A stretch of 40,890 nucleotides of DNA, taken from contig CAKOMC010000009.1 of the NCBI GenBank assembly GCA_934096535.1, positions 1-40,890 on the forward strand. Reading direction: 5' to 3'. The position numbers and the translations under genes were made by a program. Positions 33,181 to 40,890 of the stretch are shown piece after piece. The DNA is from an uncultured Bacilli bacterium. GTDB taxonomy: Bacteria > Bacillota_I > Bacilli_A > RF39 > UBA660. Under the pieces are notes generated by a model, which was given only the letters and a program-made list of their open reading frames with translations, searched no databases and was not told where the DNA came from. Every line of letters begins with the position of its first letter. The first letter of the stretch is position 1.

Positions 33181-34161
33181 ATGAAAAAGAATTTAATTAT
33201 TTTAATACCCATATTTGTTTTAGAGCTTTTAAGCATTTTTTACTTAAAAAATGATTACCAAATTAAGCAGTTAATCTGGTTTGTTTTAGGACTTATTAGT
33301 TTATTTATAGTAAGTAAGTTAAAAGAAAAACATTTAAAAACTATCAGTATTCTTCTTTATATTGTAAGCATAATTCTTTTAACTGTAGTATTATTTCATC
33401 CATATACTAATGGCTCGAGAGGTTGGTTAAAACTCTACAAGATTTCCATTCAACCCTCAGAAATTACGAAAATTAGTCTTATTTTAATGGCATTATTCCT
33501 TAATAATAAAAATTTCATCAGCAAGCTTATTTTTGTTTTAATCTTTTTAATTCCCAGTATTTTAACTTTTGTCGAACCTGATACTGGAGCTGTTATTATT
33601 TATGGTATTATTTTTCTCTTTTTTCTGCCTAAATTCTTTTCAAAAAAAGAAATTACTGTTTTTCTCAGCATTTCTTTAATTTTAGTAGGCAGTCTTTTCT
33701 ATCTTTATTTTTGTCAAAAAGATATTTTTATTGATATTTTTGATACAAGTATTTATTATCGTCTTGATAGAATCTCTGCTTTTAAAAATCAAGATAATAT
33801 GCAAGTTAATAATGCATTAATATCGATTGGTTCGGGTAAACTTTTATACTTTCCCGAGGCTAACAACGACTTTTTCTTTGCGTATTTACTTAGCAAAAAT
33901 TATTATAATTTTTATCTCATTATTATTAGTTATTTTCTTATCTGTACGCTTTTCCTTTTAATAAAAACGCCGCTCAGTAATTTATTTCTTTATATTTTAT
34001 TATTTCAAGTTACCGAAAATATTGGCATGAATTTCAATCTTTTACCAGTCATCGGTATTCCTCTACCCTTTCTTAGTTATGGAGGTAGTCATACCATTAC
34101 CACTTTTTTAATGTTAGGTCTAGGCTTAAAAAAATTTAGTAATAACCGTAGTACGAGTTAG
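33181..34161 (+). CDS. SEDS-family peptidoglycan polymerase (RodA/FtsW/SpoVE type)
   Basis: 326 residues and about nine hydrophobic segments. SEDS proteins polymerise lipid II into glycan strands. Conserved pieces are present: NGSRGWLKL, IQPSEITK, the catalytic Asp134 in VEPDTGA, YFPEANNDFFFA, and the C-terminal GIPLPFLSYGGS. It is shorter than usual (about 370-400). RodA, FtsW and SpoVE cannot be separated here, and no partner penicillin-binding protein is adjacent. The mRNA may be leaderless. The last 26 bases overlap the 3' end of the Tyr-rich gene on the opposite strand. Confidence 0.87.
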   Translation: MKKNLIILIPIFVLELLSIFYLKNDYQIKQLIWFVLGLISLFIVSKLKEKHLKTISILLYIVSIILLTVVLFHPYTNGSRGWLKLYKISIQPSEITKISLILMALFLNNKNFISKLIFVLIFLIPSILTFVEPDTGAVIIYGIIFLFFLPKFFSKKEITVFLSISLILVGSLFYLYFCQKDIFIDIFDTSIYYRLDRISAFKNQDNMQVNNALISIGSGKLLYFPEANNDFFFAYLLSKNYYNFYLIIISYFLICTLFLLIKTPLSNLFLYILLFQVTENIGMNFNLLPVIGIPLPFLSYGGSHTITTFLMLGLGLKKFSNNRSTS

Positions 34162-34369
34162 AATAAGCACCATGAGGCATATTGTATGGATTACCATAAG
34201 GGTAATATGGATAAGGTTGATAAGGCTTGTATGATGGTCCATTTACATAAACTGGGCGTGGACGAGTTACTCCCACTAAAGCCCCACCAGCCAGACCTCC
34301 TAATAAAAAGGGGAAAATAAAACGATTACCATTTGCATCACGATAACTGTAATTATAGTTATAATACAT
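34136..34369 (-). CDS. Small Tyr/Pro/Gly-rich protein, coat-like
   Basis: 77 residues, 18 of them tyrosine. An N-terminal Tyr/Asn stretch is followed by a short hydrophobic Gly-rich segment (GGLAGGALVG, about 24-33) and a C-terminal YP/YPY-rich tail. The composition resembles small spore-coat and surface proteins; no family can be named. The ATG follows AAAGGAG with a seven-T spacer. Its end overlaps the end of the SEDS gene. The nearby CotZ-like gene makes a coat role plausible but unproven. Confidence 0.62.
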   Translation of the reverse strand: MYYNYNYSYRDANGNRFIFPFLLGGLAGGALVGVTRPRPVYVNGPSYKPYQPYPYYPYGNPYNMPHGAYSNSYYGYY

Positions 34370-34455
34370 AAAAAAACTCCTTTCATAATATTATATGAAA
34401 AAAGTTTATTTGGAGTTTAAAATATATTTTTTAATATTGCAAAATCTTTAATTAA

Positions 34456-35973
34456 TTAGGTAGTTTGATTTTGTCTGATATCATTTGGTCTTTTATCGAT
34501 GATAACAGTATTTACTTTAACTGGATTCGTAATACCAACACCCGTATTTGGGTGAAAATAAGAGTAACATAAGTCAACAAAATATAAACAAACTAAACTT
34601 ATACAAAGAACTTTTTTAACATTTACATTCATTTTTTTATAAAGATTTTTAAGTAAAGGGCAAACCATATAAGTTAAAATACAGCCCCCAATTCCGAAGA
34701 AGATTAAGCCTTCTAAACAAATACGCCCATGAATATTTAAGAAATAGCCCGTATAATCCCACCATTTTAAACCTTTAAAAGTTTCTAAATACCAAGCCGT
34801 GCTATATTCTAAAATACCACATAATAAAAAGGCTGCAAAAAATAATTGATAAGGTTTTTGACGAAGTTTTTTTAATAAAACGATTATAAACACAGCTCCA
34901 AAGCCATAAATTGGTAACCATGGTCCCAACATTGTCCCTTTATTTACTAGTCGTTCTTCATAAATTAAGCAAAGCATAATTTCCCATAGCCAACCGACAT
35001 TAGCCACATTAAAGAAAATTAAAATTAAATCCCATATATCATAATCGCAATTATAATCATATTTAAAACCTTTAACAGTTCTAATCTCTTTAATGAAATA
35101 TAAATTATCAGGATAAGCACCTTTTTTATTTGGACAATCTAAATATTCATCTTTAAAAATTTTAGGATATTCACTTAATAAAGGGCGACGATATTCTAAA
35201 TATATACTAGCTTTTAGCATTTCCTTAAATGGTCGGTAACAGAAAATATTAGTCAAGCCAAAAGTAAGGGGTCCCAAAATATACCAGGGAATAAAACTTA
35301 AATCAAGTAAAAACAATTCTAATTTATGTCCATCCGTCATTTTTTTAGACATAGCAAAGGCTTCCTTAGCTTTCACATTGGGATTTTCCGCCAAAATATA
35401 AGGTATCATGCTATATTCATAATGCTTAATAAAGCCTCCAATAATAGTTAAATACCAAAGGAACGATTTAAGCATTTTAATAAGCATTACTTCCCCAACA
35501 TTAAAAATACTTTTAGTATAATAAACAAATAATAATTTATTAACACTAGTATCTTGATAACTATAATGTTCTAAAAAATAACGACTTTTACCAACATTTA
35601 TGATAGTAGCAACAAAAACATAAAGAAGTAAGAAAGTTAAAACTGACAGAAGTAAAATTCCTGATGATGGCATTATCTTTTTAAACACAAAGTTATTAAA
35701 CATGTTTACTAGGCTTAAAGCAATAGAACCTGTACCACTTAATTGATTAAAAAAACTAGCAAATATTCCATAGGTTGGCTTAAATTTAAGAATAGGATTA
35801 AAAAATTTTTTTAAATTTATTATTTCTAAAAAATAATTAACAATTCCGTAATTATCAGTACGATAACTAAAATTTAATATAGTTGAGGTAAGAAAACAAA
35901 CAATAATACTATAAAACAGATGGTATTTTAATGATCTTCTACTATTTTTCTTTAATTCTTGATACTTCTTCAT
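34456..35973 (-). CDS. DUF975 membrane protein fused to a DUF1113-type (CmpB-like) permease domain
   Basis: 505 residues. The N-terminal about 265 residues, with four to five membrane segments, have the DUF975 pattern (YILAENPNVKAKEAF, MTDGHKLELF, GLTNIFCYRPF, Y-EYRR). The C-terminal about 190 have the 'putative ABC-transporter type IV' pattern (GTMLGPWLPIYGFGAV, EYSTAWYLE, WWDYTGYFLNIHGRICLEG). The two families are usually separate proteins as far as I know. Function is unknown for both; no ATPase is nearby. It starts four bases after the VanY-type gene stop, so the two form an operon. Confidence 0.78.
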   Translation of the reverse strand: MKKYQELKKNSRRSLKYHLFYSIIVCFLTSTILNFSYRTDNYGIVNYFLEIINLKKFFNPILKFKPTYGIFASFFNQLSGTGSIALSLVNMFNNFVFKKIMPSSGILLLSVLTFLLLYVFVATIINVGKSRYFLEHYSYQDTSVNKLLFVYYTKSIFNVGEVMLIKMLKSFLWYLTIIGGFIKHYEYSMIPYILAENPNVKAKEAFAMSKKMTDGHKLELFLLDLSFIPWYILGPLTFGLTNIFCYRPFKEMLKASIYLEYRRPLLSEYPKIFKDEYLDCPNKKGAYPDNLYFIKEIRTVKGFKYDYNCDYDIWDLILIFFNVANVGWLWEIMLCLIYEERLVNKGTMLGPWLPIYGFGAVFIIVLLKKLRQKPYQLFFAAFLLCGILEYSTAWYLETFKGLKWWDYTGYFLNIHGRICLEGLIFFGIGGCILTYMVCPLLKNLYKKMNVNVKKVLCISLVCLYFVDLCYSYFHPNTGVGITNPVKVNTVIIDKRPNDIRQNQTT

Positions 35974-35977
35974 ATTA

Positions 35978-37057
35978 TTAATCTTGATATTTACTATCTA
36001 CTCCAAAATATTCTTCTAAACTTATCCAATTGCCATTGTTATATAATTTTCTAGCTAAATCATAACCCACATAGCGCAAATGCCATGACTCATATTTATA
36101 ACCAGTATAGCTATCTTTGCCTTTAGGAAATCTAATGATAAAACCATACAGATAAGCATTTTCATTAACCCATTTACCTTCATTAGTCTTAGCAAATGAG
36201 TCATTTATTGAATTTAAATCAAATGTATAACTTGTTTGATGTTCAGAATATCCAGGGCGAGCCGAATAAGTGTCAGCAGCCTTTTTACCATCTCTTTTTA
36301 CATAACGATTATATATATTTTCTTGACTAACATAAGGTCGATACCCACTAGCTATATAAATATTTAACCCTAAAGCTGCAGCATCTGCTTTCATAGTAGC
36401 AAAAGATGAGTAAGCTAATTTATTAATACACTTATTACAAGTATTAGTCTTACCCTTACTATCTTCTATGGTATCAACAGGTAAATAATCACTAGGTAAG
36501 CCATAAGTTTTATTAACCATCATAATCCCATCTATATAGGTAATACCCGCAATCTCAGTTATAGTAAAACCGTTTTTAGTCTTTCCTTTTGTTATCTCTT
36601 TACCACTAACTTTAGCAATAGCTGGATATTTAGAAGATAATTTCCTATCTAGAATGCTAGTATCATCTTTTTTAGTATTATTATTCGATTTATTTTCGTT
36701 AGCACTAGAGTTATGATTACCTCCGCTATTTTGCTTAGACGAATTATTATTATTAGCAGAATTATTATCTTTAATAGAACTGTTATTAGAATTTGCCTCA
36801 CTCTTTATTTCATTATTTTTTTCTTCTAAATTTTTATCTGCATTGATTTGAGAACTGTTGTTTTCTTTATTGCCGCTATCTTCCTTATTATGGTTCTCCT
36901 CATTATCTTGCTTATTTATTTTTTCTTGACTATTATTCGTGTTTTCTAAAACACTACCTTTATTATCTTTATTTAACATATATCTATTTATCTGTAAAAA
37001 CAAAAAAGCCATAGTAAAAAAGATAACACTTATTATAATTAATTTTTTCTTCTTCAT
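35978..37057 (-). CDS. Anchored D-Ala-D-Ala carboxypeptidase (VanY/M15B family)
   Basis: 359 residues from the ATG at 37057, downstream of GAGGT; the in-frame GTG at 37066 is too close to that site. A membrane anchor (about 5-22) is followed by an Asn/Lys/Ser-rich linker to about residue 130, then the peptidase. The zinc motifs are clear: SGYRPY, the PGYSEHQTSYTFDL segment (His and Asp ligands) and ESWHLRY (His ligand). These enzymes trim the terminal D-Ala from peptidoglycan stem peptides outside the membrane, setting crosslinking. It leads the operon with the DUF975 fusion gene. Confidence 0.92.
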   Translation of the reverse strand: MKKKKLIIISVIFFTMAFLFLQINRYMLNKDNKGSVLENTNNSQEKINKQDNEENHNKEDSGNKENNSSQINADKNLEEKNNEIKSEANSNNSSIKDNNSANNNNSSKQNSGGNHNSSANENKSNNNTKKDDTSILDRKLSSKYPAIAKVSGKEITKGKTKNGFTITEIAGITYIDGIMMVNKTYGLPSDYLPVDTIEDSKGKTNTCNKCINKLAYSSFATMKADAAALGLNIYIASGYRPYVSQENIYNRYVKRDGKKAADTYSARPGYSEHQTSYTFDLNSINDSFAKTNEGKWVNENAYLYGFIIRFPKGKDSYTGYKYESWHLRYVGYDLARKLYNNGNWISLEEYFGVDSKYQD

Positions 37058-37178
37058 AGTAATCACTACCTCTAATAAATTTTATCTTTAGAATAAAAAT
37101 TCTAAGACATGTAAGTTTTAAATTAATAAACTAGTTTCTTAATTTAATTATAATTAATTTTATATCTTAACTTTATCT

Positions 37179-37574
37179 TTAAGCAATATTTCGCGATAAA
37201 GCTACAAATTCTAATATTTCTTCTTGTTCAAAATATAATTTATAACTAGTTCTCTTACTATCGTTTAAATCAATTAAATTTAAAACCATTGTTTTCTTTT
37301 CAGGGGTATTTTTAATATAAATTTTAAAATAATTTTTAATAAATGTTATTTTTTCACTAACTTTTATTGGTTCATCATATAATTTGCGAATTATATTGCA
37401 AGCTTCAACTATTTCACCTAAGCTTAAAGATTCACGACAGCTATGATAACTAAATTCGTCATTTTCGACATAAAAATCTACCATTAGCCACGAATCATTA
37501 CTAGCTAAACCCTCTTTATTTTTAGTTTTGGTTACTGCATAATTAATATTGGTATTTTTGAATTTTAATTTCAT
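37179..37574 (-). CDS. Small hypothetical protein
   Basis: 131 residues, soluble. It has a beta-rich start (NINYAVTKT, WLMVDFYVEN), a central helix (SLGEIVEACNIIRKLYD) and beta strands to the end. The shape recalls small families of unknown function seen in Gram-positives, but I cannot assign one. The ATG follows AGAGGT. No motif for catalysis was seen. Confidence 0.6.
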   Translation of the reverse strand: MKLKFKNTNINYAVTKTKNKEGLASNDSWLMVDFYVENDEFSYHSCRESLSLGEIVEACNIIRKLYDEPIKVSEKITFIKNYFKIYIKNTPEKKTMVLNLIDLNDSKRTSYKLYFEQEEILEFVALSRNIA

Positions 37575-37662
37575 ATTTCCAAGACCTCTTTCTATGACTA
37601 GTATACCATAGTTTTCGTAATTTTAAATCTTATTTTTTGTCTTGGCAAATTTAAATATCGTT

Positions 37663-38130
37663 TTAGGATATTTTTCGATTTAATTTTGGACTATTTTCTT
37701 CAGTTAAAAATTTATAATATTCTTCAAGAAGACCTTTATTTACATCAGTTAAAGGAATTAAATCTTTTTTTATTAGCTCTTCTATACACCAATTAAAAAA
37801 ATTTTCATTATAGCCTAAAATTTTATCAAAATTATATAATTCTTTGGCTTTTTTAGTATCTAAGCCTAATTTTTGCAGCAATATTAAGATTTTTAGCGTA
37901 GCTAAATCATAATAACTGGCACTTTTTAATTCTAAGGCTTTACCAATAGCAAATGGCAAAATGATTTGATAAGACCATTCATAAAGACGAACATTCATGG
38001 TACCGGCTTCTTTATTATAAGGAAAATTTTCTTCATAATTTTTACGAATTAATTTTTTATAAGTAGTATCTAAATCTTCTAAACTGCAAATATTTGTAAA
38101 GCCAAAGACTTTTAAGGCTTCTTCTAACAT
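37663..38130 (-). CDS. Hypothetical protein with a degenerate J-like N-terminus
   Basis: 155 residues, mostly helical, no membrane segment. The first about 60 residues (LKVFGF, SLEDLDTTYKKLIRKNY, ...LYEWSYQIIL) are spaced like a J-domain, but the diagnostic HPD is absent (NYEENF at that place), so a DnaK-interacting role is unlikely. The rest is not recognised. The ATG follows GGTGAT. Confidence 0.58.
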   Translation of the reverse strand: MLEEALKVFGFTNICSLEDLDTTYKKLIRKNYEENFPYNKEAGTMNVRLYEWSYQIILPFAIGKALELKSASYYDLATLKILILLQKLGLDTKKAKELYNFDKILGYNENFFNWCIEELIKKDLIPLTDVNKGLLEEYYKFLTEENSPKLNRKIS

Positions 38131-38256
38131 ATTTTATCACCAGTTATATGATATTACACAAACAATGAATTATTTGTCGAATTTTGTCGAAACTTTAGAT
38201 TTTTTATTTATTTTACACAAAACTCATTTAAAAACATAGATAAAAAAAGTTTAAAA

Positions 38257-38292
38257 AAAAATTCTCTAAGTTGGATAACCTAAAGAATTTTT
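38257..38292 (-). terminator. Terminator of murC
   Basis: AAAAATTCT (38257-38265) pairs with AGAATTTTT (38284-38292), with a further inner TAGG/CTTA partial stem. The minus strand continues with a run of T. It lies about 65 bases past the murC stop. Confidence 0.75.
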
Positions 38293-38355
38293 CTAAAAAT
38301 TAATATATTATAATACTAAGATATATTTTTTAATTTAATTTTTTATTTATTAGCG

Positions 38356-39657
38356 TTATTTTAAAACGACCTCTTTATATTTATCTTCTAAACTATAAAT
38401 ATTAGCACAACTCATGAAAACTAAGACGGCATCATGATATTTAGTAAGAGGTGTTATATCATCATTAATTAAAAGATGCCCATTAGGTATTTTACTAACC
38501 AAGTCTTCACTAGAAATGTTTGGATAGTCTTCTTTTTTTTCACGATTGCAGTCAATTGGGGTAATATAAGTCTCATCAGCTGTACTTAGTACTTTAATAA
38601 AATCATCTTTTAAAGCTAAAGTTCGAGAATAAGTATTAGGTTTAAAGATAGCAATTATTTTTTTATCTGGATACTTAATACGCGCTGCCTCAATGGTCTT
38701 TAAAATCTCAGTTGGGTGATGAGCATAATCATCAATCATAATATTATCAGCTACTTTCGTATCTTTAAAACGGCGTTTAGGAGTTGTAAAGTTACTTAAA
38801 GTATCTTTAATCGTAGTTAAATCAACATTATATAAAAGACCAACCAAAATACTACATAAAGCATTTAAAATCATATGTTTCCCAACTAATGGCATATGAA
38901 AATGACCAAAGAAATTTCTATTATAGAAAACATCAAAGTCGCTACCTAATTCATTCATAGTAATATTAGTAGCATAGATATCATTATTAGTTTTAAAACC
39001 ATAATGATAAACTTTATTAGTAGTTTTAAGTTTTTGAATGTTTCCATCATCACCACAAGCGACCACGATTTTAGCTTTATTAGCAAACTTATTAAATGTA
39101 GCAATGATATCTTCAATACCAGAGTAACATTCAGTATGCTCAAGTTCAATATTAGTTATAACTGCAAGATAAGGACTATAAGACAAGAAATGACGCTTAA
39201 ATTCACATGACTCAATAACAAATAATTTATTATCTCGCCTTGCATACCCTGAACCATCACCAATAAAATAATTAACTCCTTTATCCTTTAAAACATCTGT
39301 AATCATAGTGGAAGTTGTCGTTTTGCCATGCGTTCCTGAAACGCCAATGGTTTCAAATTCTTGCGTTAATCTACCTAAAAGTTCATTATATTCAACAAAC
39401 TCTAAGCCTTCATTTTTTAAAAACACTAGCTCCGGATGGCTAAGACTAAACGCCTTAGAATAAGTTACAATCATCTCTTTATCTATAGGATGTTCCTGAT
39501 TATAATAAATAGGAATGTTTCTTTTTATTAAACCCTCCTCTGTAAAAGTATGATTTTTATTATCATCATAACCTGCTACAGTATGTCCTAAATCACTTAA
39601 AATTTGGGCTAAAGTTGACATCCCACTTCCTTTAATTCCCACACAAAAATATTTCAT
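38356..39657 (-). CDS. murC: UDP-N-acetylmuramate-L-alanine ligase MurC
   Basis: 433 residues. It adds L-Ala to UDP-MurNAc, the first stem-peptide step, using ATP. The N-terminal Rossmann domain has GIKGSGMS. The ATP-binding loop GTHGKTTTS is at about 109-117. The central-domain substrate motif and DDYAHHPTE (about 306-314) follow, as in Mur ligases. The start follows AAGGAGT. It follows pgsA at about 60 bases, with a hairpin between, and is separated from the murG-murB-divIB cluster by about 26 kb. Confidence 0.97.
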   Translation of the reverse strand: MKYFCVGIKGSGMSTLAQILSDLGHTVAGYDDNKNHTFTEEGLIKRNIPIYYNQEHPIDKEMIVTYSKAFSLSHPELVFLKNEGLEFVEYNELLGRLTQEFETIGVSGTHGKTTTSTMITDVLKDKGVNYFIGDGSGYARRDNKLFVIESCEFKRHFLSYSPYLAVITNIELEHTECYSGIEDIIATFNKFANKAKIVVACGDDGNIQKLKTTNKVYHYGFKTNNDIYATNITMNELGSDFDVFYNRNFFGHFHMPLVGKHMILNALCSILVGLLYNVDLTTIKDTLSNFTTPKRRFKDTKVADNIMIDDYAHHPTEILKTIEAARIKYPDKKIIAIFKPNTYSRTLALKDDFIKVLSTADETYITPIDCNREKKEDYPNISSEDLVSKIPNGHLLINDDITPLTKYHDAVLVFMSCANIYSLEDKYKEVVLK

Positions 39658-39684
39658 AAATACTCCTTTTTCTATTAGAAAAGA

Positions 39685-39702
39685 TACTTGTTAAAACAAG
39701 TA
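39685..39702 (-). terminator. Hairpin between pgsA and murC (weak terminator or attenuator)
   Basis: TACTTGT (39685-39691) pairs with ACAAGTA (39696-39702) across a four-base loop, preceded by a G-run on the minus strand and followed by TCTTTTC. The U-tract is short, so read-through into murC is likely. Confidence 0.45.
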
Positions 39703-39718
39703 CCCCCCATAAATTTAA

Positions 39719-40309
39719 CTACTCAAAAATCAAATCTTTATTAACGATATAATATTCCATTCCTGAATATACTGATAAACAAGTTGCAAGTAGAACTAAC
39801 CCTTTACCAACACTTAAACCAAAGAATTCAAAAGGGATATTACTAAATAAGACTAAAGTTAAGCCAACCATCATACAAGCCGTTTTAACTTTACCTGCCA
39901 TAGAGGCCGCTACCACTTTACCCTTCGCCCCACTAGCCATTTTAATAGCATCTACCACCGTATCTCTTAAAATAACAACTACTGGCACAATTACTGGCAA
40001 ATTATGATTATACGCAAGAAGAATTAAGACTCCATTAACTAAAACTTTATCAGCAATAGCATCCATCATCTTCCCAAAATCTGTTACCATGTTATACTTA
40101 CGAGCAATTTTACCATCTAACATATCGGTTAAAGAGGCAATTACAAACAAGACGCCAGCAATAATATAATTAAGTTTGAGAACAATTTTCCCACCTAGTA
40201 AATATTCAGGCCAATTAAAGCCGAACATATAAACAGGACAACCTAGTAACAACAAAATAATTATTGATAAAAAAATGCGTCCTAAAGTTAATTTATTGGG
40301 TAAATTCAT
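39719..40309 (-). CDS. pgsA: CDP-diacylglycerol-glycerol-3-phosphate phosphatidyltransferase PgsA
   Basis: 196 residues, about five membrane segments. It makes phosphatidylglycerophosphate from CDP-diacylglycerol and glycerol-3-phosphate. The CDP-alcohol transferase signature D-G-x2-A-R-x8-G-x3-D-x3-D is present in LDGKIARKYNMVTDFGKMMDAIADK's segment (about 64-88). The N-terminal NLPNKLTLGRI is typical of PgsA. It starts two bases after the RodZ-like gene; this pair is conserved with B. subtilis (ymfM-pgsA). Confidence 0.94.
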   Translation of the reverse strand: MNLPNKLTLGRIFLSIIILLLLGCPVYMFGFNWPEYLLGGKIVLKLNYIIAGVLFVIASLTDMLDGKIARKYNMVTDFGKMMDAIADKVLVNGVLILLAYNHNLPVIVPVVVILRDTVVDAIKMASGAKGKVVAASMAGKVKTACMMVGLTLVLFSNIPFEFFGLSVGKGLVLLATCLSVYSGMEYYIVNKDLIFE

Positions 40310-40311
40310 AG

Positions 40312-40794
40312 TTATCTTCCTTCTACTTGGCTCGCGGTAGTTGTTACCGTACGACCAACTGTTACTTGTTTAACTGACCAAAATATAACAAGAGCAACAA
40401 GAGCAATTACTAGTAAATAAAGGATTGCAATACTTTTTTTCTTATAACGATAACTAATATCAGTATAAGGACTTGCTATTCTTGATTTAAGCAGTGCTTC
40501 TTCCTTGTTTTTTTCCATAATTTGTTTTTCGATTTCTTCAACAGGAATTTTACTGGTTTTTTCAAACATAAATTCGTTAAATTTATCGACTGTTTTGGTT
40601 GGGTCAATTCCCAAATATTTTGCGTAATCCTTAAGATAATCCTTTAAGATAAAGATATCTTTAAAGCAGCCCATATTGCCTTCTTCAATATTATAAAGAA
40701 TAGCGGGCTTAATCTTCAAATCTTCACTTGCCTCTTCTAAGGATACACCATTTTCTTCTCTTGCACCTCTAAGCATCAGGCCTATTCCGTTCAA
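40312..40794 (-). CDS. RodZ/YmfM-like membrane protein with HTH domain
   Basis: 160 residues from a TTG at 40794, downstream of AAGGAAGTG; family members begin just before the IG-x-x-LR-x-AR-E segment, so a later ATG would lose it. An HTH_25-type domain (about 3-75: GAREENGVSLEEAS, YLKDYAKYLGIDP) is followed by a basic segment and one membrane helix (about 118-140) with a short tail. RodZ links the MreB cytoskeleton to the cell-wall machinery. This form lacks the usual large outer domain. Adjacency to pgsA supports the assignment. Confidence 0.85.
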   Translation of the reverse strand: MNGIGLMLRGAREENGVSLEEASEDLKIKPAILYNIEEGNMGCFKDIFILKDYLKDYAKYLGIDPTKTVDKFNEFMFEKTSKIPVEEIEKQIMEKNKEEALLKSRIASPYTDISYRYKKKSIAILYLLVIALVALVIFWSVKQVTVGRTVTTTASQVEGR

Positions 40795-40829
40795 GATAAT
40801 TCACTTCCTTTTTAAATTTAAAAAAATAA

Positions 40830-40890
40830 CTTAGTAAGCCGTGTTCTGTACTAGCATGCTAGTGACAAATATTTATCTAATCTATACAAT
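40830..40890 (-). ncRNA. rnpB: RNase P RNA, 3' end only (partial)
   Basis: Read on the minus strand, the last about 60 bases match the conserved 3' part of bacterial RNase P RNA. ACAGAACACGGCTTA corresponds to the universal ACAGAACCCGGCUUA segment, preceded by TAGATAAAT and a GTCACTAG region as in other RNase P RNAs. The rest of the gene lies beyond the window. The exact 3' end is estimated, and a T-run follows. Confidence 0.88.

Noticed and set aside
37663..37850. J-domain co-chaperone call for the 155-residue protein
   Set aside because: The diagnostic HPD tripeptide is missing, and the helix spacing alone is not enough.

Overview
The window comes from an AT-rich, low-GC Gram-positive-type bacterium, most likely an uncultured member of the Bacilli/Erysipelotrichia-like Bacillota. 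The evidence is the gene set and its gene pairs: murG-murB-divIB, a ylbJ/ylbL pair, a RodZ/YmfM-pgsA pair, a long-form HPF, and AGGAGG/AGGTGAT ribosome binding sites. TGA acts as stop (divIB, and the ATGA overlaps), so this is the standard bacterial code and not the Mycoplasma code. A CotY/CotZ-type cysteine-rich coat protein and a YlbJ-family protein point to a sporulating lineage, or one descended from spore formers. Most genes lie on the minus strand.

Layout. 1-73: tRNA-Ile(GAU), minus strand. 468-6668: membrane and surface proteins, with a NodB polysaccharide deacetylase, an HD hydrolase coupled to a YlbL-type Lon-like protease, and a divergent YlbJ-like protein. 6770-12474: mtaB, a membrane protein, then the murG-murB-divIB-queH operon with overlapping genes. 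12692-16322: two overlapping genes for large anchored surface proteins that share a repeated cysteine-pair module. 16480-22822: a GDPD-like protein, hemW, a second NodB deacetylase with Ig-like domains, a probable two-TM potassium channel and lepA. 23138-24281: a retron on the plus strand, with promoter, msr-msd RNA and reverse transcriptase, alone between lepA and lon. 24385-28405: lon, hpf and an unknown gene. 28567-30634: a plus-strand operon of thioredoxin-like, CPBP protease and phosphoesterase-like proteins. 30676-34369: a HExxH protein, a CotZ-like coat protein, an anchored EIIB-like domain, a SEDS protein and a Tyr-rich small protein. 34456-38130: a DUF975/permease-like fusion, a VanY-type carboxypeptidase and two unknown genes. 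38356-40794: murC, pgsA and a RodZ/YmfM-like gene. The 3' end of the RNase P RNA gene (minus strand) closes the window.

The common theme is cell-envelope synthesis and remodelling: murC, murB, murG, divIB, a SEDS polymerase, two deacetylases, a D,D-carboxypeptidase and pgsA. tRNA modification (mtaB, queH), translation (lepA, hpf, tRNA, rnpB) and proteolysis (lon, YlbL, CPBP) are interspersed.

The most notable system is the retron. An 8-bp a1/a2 repeat with a TAGC branch-site context, two msr-type hairpins and a long msd stem directly precede a reverse transcriptase carrying NAxxH, YCDD and VTG motifs. No effector gene is adjacent. Other points of interest are a channel-like protein with a TIGYG filter and an unusual C-terminal extension, an EIIB domain whose phospho-cysteine position is serine, a phosphoesterase lacking the GNHD histidine, and two genes that appear to be leaderless.
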